From positions 54,214,292 to 54,278,291 of the forward strand of contig CM054060.1 of the NCBI GenBank assembly GCA_028641055.1: a stretch of DNA of 64,000 bases, written 5' to 3'. The stretch is from Alopecurus myosuroides. Its lineage: Eukaryota > Streptophyta > Magnoliopsida > Poales > Poaceae. Of the stretch, positions 57,190-64,000 are shown in pieces; the stretch's first letter is position 1, and each line of letters starts with the position of its first letter. A program made the position numbers and the translations under genes. Under the pieces are notes generated by a model that was given only the letters and a program-made list of their open reading frames with translations, did not search any database and was not told the DNA's origin.

Positions 57190-58384
57190 AACGCACCGCC
57201 CGGCCCATCAGCCACAGCCCGACGAGGTGTAGGCCCATGGAGCCCCAGCCGGTCACCGCTGCTAGCCGACGTGCGAGCGGGAGCCGCCTGCTCCCTGCCC
57301 AACTGCGCTGTCACTGGTCCGTTGCCAGGTGAGCGGGACTCCGCCCGCTGCGTGCTGCCGCCTGACGCTGCCGCCAGGGCGGTGGATAGCGGTACTCCAT
57401 CCGGCCCAGCAGCCGGCGCACAAGAGCTGCTGTCCCCTGGCAGCACATCGCTGGTCCGCCCCGCCTGGGCGGCGAATAGCCGGGTGCCGCCTGCACCCTA
57501 CAGCCCACTCGACGATGCAGCAGTCGACTGCGACTTTCCCGAAGATGGCCTGGCGAGAATACCACCTGAGGATAGCAATGAACGCACAATTTCCTTTCCC
57601 CTAGGTGTGACCGGAGACATGTTAATTGGCGTTACTGCATAGTTCTTCAACAGCTCCAGCGCCTCGGTATGAGCCGAGCCACTACCGTCCGCAGGGGGAT
57701 GATCAATAGCCATGCCCGTATCACCTCCCGCCTCTTCCTCTAAGCCAACATCCGTGCCAAGTAAATCCGAATCTCGGACACCTCTGGTAGAGGACTCAGA
57801 AGGCGTCTTCAAGTCCCACACGTAAGGTACGAAGTCTTATTCTGGCACAAAATCTTTGGGCTCCGGTCGAAAAGTGAAACCATACCCTTTAAGCCGTAAC
57901 ACACCATCAGTGTATGTGTAAGGACCCACCTCATCCTCCTTGTTAAACACCTCGTCATCTGACAGCGCCATACGCAACCGAACTATACCTCTGCGACGCA
58001 AAGCCAATAGGTCCACATCCAAGGTAATACCGATGGAGAACCAACTGCCCACAGACCGAGGAAGTGTCGCAATGGATTTGGTACTCCTTCCACATGCACC
58101 CACGTCTGGTAGAACGCTAGCTTAGGCTCAATATCTTCTGGCTTCCACTTGCTGAACAGTAGCCTAGTAGACTGAGACGGGACCCCAAAATCCATCCCAT
58201 CAAACCTCTCCAACTCTGCCACCGACGGGAACACCAGCTTGAAACGGTTATCCCCACTAGGAAGCGCTTCCCACTTCCACCGTGGTGTAGAACACATGCG
58301 GGCAACCGTCATCTCAACCTGTCTCGCCGTAGCAGGAGCGCCAACCACCGTGACCAGCGCAACCGGACCACCAGACGCAACCTC
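57190..58384 (-). pseudogene. LINE ORF1, N-terminal part (DUF4283-like domain)
   Basis: Reading leftwards from 58384: RWKWEALPSGDNRFKLVFPS, FGVPSQSTRLLFSKW and WVHVEGVPNPLRHF, then after a frameshift near 58050 LDVDLLALRRRGIVRLR. These are landmarks of the DUF4283-type RNA-binding part of plant LINE ORF1. A TAA near 57837 and a Gly/Pro-rich linker follow (57821-57498). The 5' end of the LINE lies on the far side of the Copia element, outside the window. Confidence 0.8.
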
Positions 58385-59481
58385 TGTTGGAAATATGAGC
58401 AATTTACCACATAATTTAATTAATAGAAACAGTAGGTAAAGCAGAACTACAATTGCAATAGTCAAAGTAGTCATTTGAATTTTCGTAGAGTAGACAAAGG
58501 GCATGCAGTGTTTAATCATATGAATTTCCAGAGAGTAGGCAGCAGGCATACATAGTATAGAATTTGGGGAAAACAAATCTACTCCAATTGCTAGAACTAG
58601 GAATTCTAGTAGGATCTGAAACATGAGATTGAACAGAGAAGACATGAGTACATACTGGACAGGAGCTGGTGCAGCAGCGGGACCATTGTTGACGTTGTCG
58701 CCCATGTCGTCGAAGAGATCGTCGACTTCCGGGAAGAAGTCGTCGTTCGGGAAGATGTCGTTGTCGTCCGTGATGAAGAAGCCAGTAGTCGCGCGGAGCG
58801 CTCCCCAAAAACCTTATCGCCCTTCTCCCGTACAGGACTCGAAGTGGCGCGGTTTCGGAGGCCTACTGTCCCGACCGGCGGTGCACGCCGCAGGCCAGGA
58901 TGGGGAAGACTTGAGCGGTGGCGCAAGGCTCTGGAAACGAGAAGGCAGTGTATCGCTGTGTGTCTCTCTGGAGAGAAGCGACCTCTGGTTTTATAGGCAC
59001 AGAGCAGAAGCCGCAGGCCACGCGAGAAGACGAAACGAAGAGTCGGGAAGGCAAACAGGCAGCAGCCGAAGCTGAGCAGCCTCCGTAATCAAAACCCACT
59101 TAGCAAAGCGTTTCGTTTCAGATTCCTGTGCCTGTTCATATTCTAATTCGTGCGTGTGGCAAAATAAAGAGAGAGAGAGGCTCTCGGCACGAGGCATTCC
59201 CGCAACCCGCGGCGCGCGCGCGCGCGTCGTGACGAGGCGAGGCGTGGCGAGGCGGGCGGCGGAGGAGGAGCGCGCGTGTAGTCATCTCTTTCTCATGCTC
59301 ATACAACAAGTGGAAAGCCCTCCCTTATAAACAGGTAAAACTTCCACTCAACTAGCAATGTGGGACTAAACATTTGTCCCACCTCTTGCCATACACGAAT
59401 GGGCCAAGTGGGCCTCTAGGATTTATTAGGAATTTCTAGAATATTAAATGGGCTGATCCATTTTGGGCCAAAATTCCAACA
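58385..59481 (-). repeat. 3' LTR of the Copia element (1,097 bp)
   Basis: Bounded by TGTTGGAAAT and AATTCCAACA. It holds a GC-rich stretch with alternating CG near 59211-59226. Many chance frames in it are not genes. Confidence 0.88.
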
Positions 59482-59495
59482 ATCCCCCACCAGAT
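59482..59495 (-). other. Polypurine tract of the Copia element
   Basis: On the minus strand CTGGTGGGGGAT directly precedes the LTR start TGTTGGAA. Confidence 0.75.
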
Positions 59496-60035
59496 CCCAG
59501 AGGCACACGAAATTTGCCTTTGGTTCCAAAACATTGTTTTATATACCGATGCTTAGTGGAGACTGTGAAGTTGAACTTCCACCTAGAACTCTATGCTACA
59601 CTAGTAAGCAACTTGGACAGTGGACTGCGCCTTGAACTGCAAGTTTTCTGCGAATCTAGTTTCACATAAAGCCTTGATCGATACTGGGCTGCCGCAGGAC
59701 TTCCCCGCGGGTGGAGCTTATGCGTCATACTCCTTGACCTTTCATGAGTTTATTAGAGAGCACCCAACTCTCATGGACTGCGACGTTTGACAGTCAGACT
59801 CACATAGGTGTGTTCTTCAAAGGATGTTCTGCAGGACAACATCTCTGCTTAAATAAGCCACTTAGAACACATTAAGATAAACATCAACCTGCCTTGCACA
59901 GTAGGAGAGTATTGCATCTTCATGGAGTGGTATAAAAAGTAGGGATACTCTCCTCTCAGTTGATCAACAGCTTGTCTCCCAATTCTAATTCACGGGATCT
60001 CCGATCACATAGAGTGGGTTGCCACAGTGAACAAC
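59496..60035 (-). other. 3' untranslated spacer of the Copia element
   Basis: 540 bp between the polyprotein stop and the purine tract. No further frame is seen. Confidence 0.6.
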
Positions 60036-63000
60036 TTATATTGTGGGTCTCATACCCATCTCCTTTGATGCATTATCTATCACGTTACGCGATAGACCCT
60101 TTGTGAAGGGGTATGCCAAGTTTTTAGATGTATGGATATAATCCAATGCAATAACTCCGGAGTTTCTCATTTTTCTGACAGATTTTAGTCTCCTCTTCAC
60201 ATGCCTTGATGACTTCATATTGTCCTTAGAACTGTTTACTTTGATGATCACAGTTTGATTATCACAGTTCATCGGGATAGCGGGTATAGGTTTTTCAACC
60301 ACAGGTAAGTCCATCAAGAGCTGTCTCAGCCACTCTGCTTCAACAGTGGCTGTGTCCAATGCTGTGAGTTCTGCTTCCATAGTTGACCTCGTTAAGATGG
60401 TCTGCTTGCAAGACTTCCAAGAAACAGCGCCACCACCAAGTGTAAATACATATCCACTCGTGGCCTTTATCTCATCAGCGTCAGATATCCAATTTGAATC
60501 ACTATAACCCTCAAGTACCCTTGGGTACCCAGAATAGTGAATCCCATAGCTCGCAGTGCCTTTCAAATAGCGCATGATTCTCTCAAGAGCGCGCCAATGA
60601 TCATCGCCCGGATTTGAAACAAATCGGCTAAGTTTGCTTACAGCATACGCGATGTCAGGCCTCGTAGCACTAGTTAAATACATAAGCGAGCCAATAATCT
60701 GAGAGTATCTAAGTTGATCCTTTGCAATTCTTCTGTTTTTACGAAGTAGCACACTGGGATCATATGGAGTTGGTGAAGGCTTGCAATCGCTATACCCAAA
60801 ACGACTCAAGACCTTCTCAACATAGTGAGATTGAAGCAGTGTTATCCCACCATTGTCATCTCTCAGTAACTTGATGTTAAGGATAACATCAGCAACTCCT
60901 AGATCTTTCATCTCAAAACAGTGAGATAGGAAACTCTTGACCTCTTCGATCACTTTGAGGATAGTTCCAAAGATTAGTATGTCATCAACATACAAACAAA
61001 GAATGACTCCTTCGCCCCCACCATGGCGATAGTACACACATTTGTCAGCTTCATTTACAGCAAAACCTGCTGCAGTCAAAGTTCTTTCGAATTTCTCATG
61101 CCACTGCTTAGGCGCTTGTTTAAGGCCATATAAAGATTTCAGCAATTTGCACACCTTTCCTTCCTGACCATTTACCACGAATCCATCTGGCTGGTCCATG
61201 TAAATTTCCTCTTCCAACTCTCCATTTAGGAAAGCGGTCTTAACATCCATTTGATGAACAAGAAGACCATGTGAAGCAGCCAGCGAAAGTAGAACTCGAA
61301 TGGTGGTTAGGCGTGCCACAGGTGAGTAAGTATCAAAGAAATCTTCACCTTCCTTTTGAGTATAACCCTTGGCCACAAGCCGTGCCTTGTACTTCTCAAT
61401 AGTACCATCAGGCCTAAGCTTCTTCTTGAACACCCACTTGCATCCTACAGGTTTGCACCCGTAAGGACGATCAGTGATTTCCCAAGTTCCATTAGCCAAA
61501 ATGGAATCCATCTCACTCCGGACGGCTTCCTTCCAATAGTCAGCATCTAGATATGCATAGGCCTCTGAAATGGAAATGGGAGTATCATCCACGAGGTATA
61601 CAATGAAATCATTACCAAAGGACTTTGCAGTCCTCTGTCTCTTGCTTCTTTTGGGAGTTTCACTGTTGTCCTCCATTGGATTTTCAACGTGTTCCATCGA
61701 AATGGTAGGTTCAGGAAGTGGAACTAATTCTTGACTTGATGAATTAGGAATCTCCTGATGTGATGAGGTAGACATATCCTTCATAGGAAAAATGTCTTCG
61801 AAGAAAGTCGCATCATTTGACTCCATAATTGTACCAACACGCATGTCAGACACATCGGATTTTATGACCAAGAATCTATAGCCAATGCTATGAAAAGCAT
61901 ATCCTAGAAAAACACAATCCACAGTGTTTGGTCCAACCTTGCGCTTCTTAGGGAATGGAATATTGACTAACGCCAAACAACCCCAAGGTCGTAGGTAAGA
62001 GAGTTTTAATCTTTTCTTCTCCCATTCCTCAAATGGAGTTATCTCTTTGTCTTTTGTAGGGACTCGGTTTAGGACATGACACGCAGTCAGAATAGCCTCC
62101 CCCCACCATGCCTTGGAAAGACCCGATGTATCTAACATGGCGTTAACCAAATCAGTTAGAGTACGATTCTTTCTTTCAGCCACCCCATTTGACTGAGGTG
62201 AATAGGGAGGCGTCCTCTCATGAATTATACCATGTTCCGCACAAAAGGAATCAAACTCGTTGGAAAAATACTCTCCACCCCGATCAGACCTTAGCCTCTT
62301 AATCTTTCGATCAAGTTGGTTTTCTGCTTCAGCTTTATAAATTTTGAAGAAACTCAAAGCTTCATCTTTTGATTTCAGAAGATACACATGACAATATCTG
62401 GTGGAGTCATCAATTAACGTCATGAAATATTTCTTTCCACCTTTTGTTAGCACACCATTCATTTCACAGAGATCAGAATGTATGAGCTCTAGTGGTGCCA
62501 GATTCCTCGCCTCTGCAGTTTTATGGGACTTGCGAGGTTGCTTAGCTTGCACACACACTCGGCACTTAGAACCCTTAATAGGTGTGAAGTGGGGAATTAA
62601 GCTCAATTTGGATAGTCGTGTCATGCAGCTAAAACTGATGTGACAAAGACGTGAATGCCATAAATTTGATTCATTGTTGCAAACATGGTTTACAACGTTA
62701 TTACAGACATCAGTCAAAGATAAGCGAAACAAACCACTACATTCATATCCTTTACCAACAAAGGTTCCAAACTTGGACACTACAAATTTATTCGACTCAA
62801 AGACAAGCTTGTAGCCATCTCTACACAGAAGAGAACCGCTAACAAGATTCTTATTTATAGAGGGCACATAGTTCACGTTCTTCAGTCGTACAGTCTTCCC
62901 CAAAGAGAACTTCAGATCGACCGTACCAACACCGTGAACAGAAGCATGTGAGCCGTTGCCCATCAGCACGGAAGAAGTTCCTGCTGCCTGATAAGAAGAG

Positions 63001-64000
63001 AACATGGAAATATCAGAACATACATGTACATTGGCGCCCGTATCAATCCACCAATCAGGAGAATGACATACGGAAAGAACAGTAGGAAATATACCGTACC
63101 CTGCGTCCTTCATCTCAGTATCACCAATGACAACATTGACGGTCTTGCAGCCTTTCCCATGTTGACGCTTGTCAAAGCGATTCGGGCAGTTGGGAGCCCA
63201 GTGTTCAGGATCACCACAAACATGGCAGACTCCTTTCTTCTTCTCATACTTCTTCTCATACTTCTTCTTGAAGTTGGTAGAATGTGGTGTCTTGTTCTTC
63301 ACATCAAACTTTCCTTTACCCTCAAACTTGTTCTTGTTTCTGAACTTGTGGGTTTGGAAGTTTCTCTTCTGTACCAGGTTGGCACTAGAACTTCCATCAG
63401 CACCTCGAGCACGTGTGTCCTTTGCTCTTGCCTTTTCTTCGACATCAAGAGTCCCGATGAGATTAGAGACAGAAAACTCCTGTCTCTTGTGCTTTAGAGA
63501 CGTAGCAAAGCTCCTCCATGAGGCAGGAAGTTTGGCAATGATGCCTCCGGCAATAAACTTGTCCGGTAACACACAAGTGAAGTGCTCAAGTTCTTTGGCG
63601 AGTGACTGAATCTCATGAGCCTGCTCAACCACGCAGCGCTCATCAGTCATCCTGTAGTCATAGAATTGCTCAATGACATACAGTTCAGTGCCAGCATCTA
63701 CGGTACCAAATTTTGCCTCAAGTGCATCCCACATATCCTTGCCATTGTCAAATGACGCATAAGCATCAACAATGTTATCTCCAAGAACACTGATCAGAGC
63801 AAGCTTAAAGAGGGTATTCATTTTCTCATAGTTTGCCTCCTGTTGAGGGTCAAGATCACCCGTAGGCTTGCCAAGAGTGGCGTCATAGCAGTTCATGGAT
63901 TGAAACCAGAGAACTGCTCTCACGCGCCATCTCTTATAATTGGCGCCCTCAAACACAGGTGGCCTCATAGACGCAGCAAATCCAGTTGGGGTAAATTGCC
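60036..64000 (-). CDS. gag-pol: Copia gag-pol polyprotein, uninterrupted, 5' end beyond window
   Basis: At least 1310 residues; the frame stays open upstream of the first Met (63968) to the window edge (GFAAS before [14 protein letters not shown]), so the true start lies outside. Domains in order, numbered from that Met: gag (about 1-240); CCHC knuckle [14 protein letters not shown] (about 250); protease [12 protein letters not shown] (about 310); integrase zinc site ([15 protein letters not shown]) and core ([27 protein letters not shown]); RT ([23 protein letters not shown], catalytic LYVDDIL); RNase H ([25 protein letters not shown]). All catalytic residues I looked for are present and there is no stop or frameshift, so this copy may be coding-competent. 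Confidence 0.93.
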   Translation of the reverse strand, partial: QFTPTGFAASMRPPVFEGANYKRWRVRAVLWFQSMNCYDATLGKPTGDLDPQQEANYEKMNTLFKLALISVLGDNIVDAYASFDNGKDMWDALEAKFGTVDAGTELYVIEQFYDYRMTDERCVVEQAHEIQSLAKELEHFTCVLPDKFIAGGIIAKLPASWRSFATSLKHKRQEFSVSNLIGTLDVEEKARAKDTRARGADGSSSANLVQKRNFQTHKFRNKNKFEGKGKFDVKNKTPHSTNFKKKYEKKYEKKKGVCHVCGDPEHWAPNCPNRFDKRQHGKGCKTVNVVIGDTEMKDAGYGIFPTVLSVCHSPDWWIDTGANVHVCSDISMFSSYQAAGTSSVLMGNGSHASVHGVGTVDLKFSLGKTVRLKNVNYVPSINKNLVSGSLLCRDGYKLVFESNKFVVSKFGTFVGKGYECSGLFRLSLTDVCNNVVNHVCNNESNLWHSRLCHISFSCMTRLSKLSLIPHFTPIKGSKCRVCVQAKQPRKSHKTAEARNLAPLELIHSDLCEMNGVLTKGGKKYFMTLIDDSTRYCHVYLLKSKDEALSFFKIYKAEAENQLDRKIKRLRSDRGGEYFSNEFDSFCAEHGIIHERTPPYSPQSNGVAERKNRTLTDLVNAMLDTSGLSKAWWGEAILTACHVLNRVPTKDKEITPFEEWEKKRLKLSYLRPWGCLALVNIPFPKKRKVGPNTVDCVFLGYAFHSIGYRFLVIKSDVSDMRVGTIMESNDATFFEDIFPMKDMSTSSHQEIPNSSSQELVPLPEPTISMEHVENPMEDNSETPKRSKRQRTAKSFGNDFIVYLVDDTPISISEAYAYLDADYWKEAVRSEMDSILANGTWEITDRPYGCKPVGCKWVFKKKLRPDGTIEKYKARLVAKGYTQKEGEDFFDTYSPVARLTTIRVLLSLAASHGLLVHQMDVKTAFLNGELEEEIYMDQPDGFVVNGQEGKVCKLLKSLYGLKQAPKQWHEKFERTLTAAGFAVNEADKCVYYRHGGGEGVILCLYVDDILIFGTILKVIEEVKSFLSHCFEMKDLGVADVILNIKLLRDDNGGITLLQSHYVEKVLSRFGYSDCKPSPTPYDPSVLLRKNRRIAKDQLRYSQIIGSLMYLTSATRPDIAYAVSKLSRFVSNPGDDHWRALERIMRYLKGTASYGIHYSGYPRVLEGYSDSNWISDADEIKATSGYVFTLGGGAVSWKSCKQTILTRSTMEAELTALDTATVEAEWLRQLLMDLPVVEKPIPAIPMNCDNQTVIIKVNSSKDNMKSSRHVKRRLKSVRKMRNSGVIALDYIHTSKNLAYPFTKGLSRNVIDNASKEMGMRPTI

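Larger units (their letters stand above)
58385..64000 (-). mobile_element. Ty1/Copia LTR retrotransposon, 3' part in window
   Basis: The left LTR (58385-59481) has TGTTGGAA...TTCCAACA termini. A purine tract (minus strand GGTGGGGGAT) abuts it, and a polyprotein frame on the minus strand runs to the window edge. The element is inserted in LINE ORF1. The five bases before it are ACCTC, which should recur after its other LTR beyond the window. Confidence 0.93.

Noticed and set aside
57169..57642. Plus-strand ORF of 157 codons across an LTR boundary
   Set aside because: It begins in the LTR and runs into GC-rich LINE ORF1 antisense sequence, so it is a chance chimera.
1..64000. tRNA, rRNA, CRISPR arrays, bacterial operons
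   Set aside because: None seen. The tRNA-like strings are primer-binding sites only, and the sequence is that of a plant nuclear genome.

Overview
This window is intergenic DNA from a large grass genome, very probably a Triticeae (wheat, barley, Aegilops or rye type). It is almost entirely transposable elements nested in one another. The evidence is nested Gypsy and Copia LTR retrotransposons with target-site duplications (TSDs), a LINE, small DNA elements, tRNA-Asp-type primer sites of Athila-like elements, and no intact cellular gene, rRNA, tRNA or CRISPR.

Left part (1-21735): a broken multi-exon gene of the plant PIF/Harbinger-ORF1 / NAM-associated type (116-528, resuming at 20163-21735) was hit inside an exon by a coding-poor Athila-like LTR element (529-20157, minus strand). 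The left LTR of that element was later hit by a 12.8-kb Tat-type Gypsy element (667-13511, minus strand, TSD ATGCC). The Tat element has near-identical LTRs. Its gag-pro-RT-RH-aRH-INT frame is broken by a single TAG, and it carries an antisense multi-exon gene of the Transposase_28 type with its own TATA box.

Middle-left (21736-24558): a large hairpin (22371-23280) with arms of about 445 bp and a loop of about 22 nt, then a 374-bp element inserted inside a TA microsatellite (Micron-like).

Middle (24559-48038): an 11.7-kb tandem duplication (units 24559-36279 and 36280-48035) with a 3-bp TTA overlap at every breakpoint. Each unit holds old anonymous sequence, a relic LTR fragment, the 3' half of a LINE (minus strand) and the first 1055 bp of a solo LTR. 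The rest of the solo LTR and of the LINE lies only to the right of the second unit.

Right part (48039-64000): the LINE continues (ORF1 C-terminus and ORF2 start at 48675-50046, ORF1 N-terminus at 57190-58384). It is interrupted by the solo LTR (46981-48674, TSD CCAGG), by a second non-autonomous Athila-like element (50047-57189) that encodes a 219-aa protein with a hydrophobic C-terminus, and by a Copia element (58385 to beyond the window) whose polyprotein frame is uninterrupted as far as it can be seen.

Inferred order of events: gene, LINE and relic LTRs; then Athila-like elements and solo LTR; then the tandem duplication, and the Tat and Copia insertions. The Tat LTRs differ at 4 of 491 sites, whereas the LTRs of the Athila-like element that hosts it differ at roughly 5 % in a hand-compared sample.
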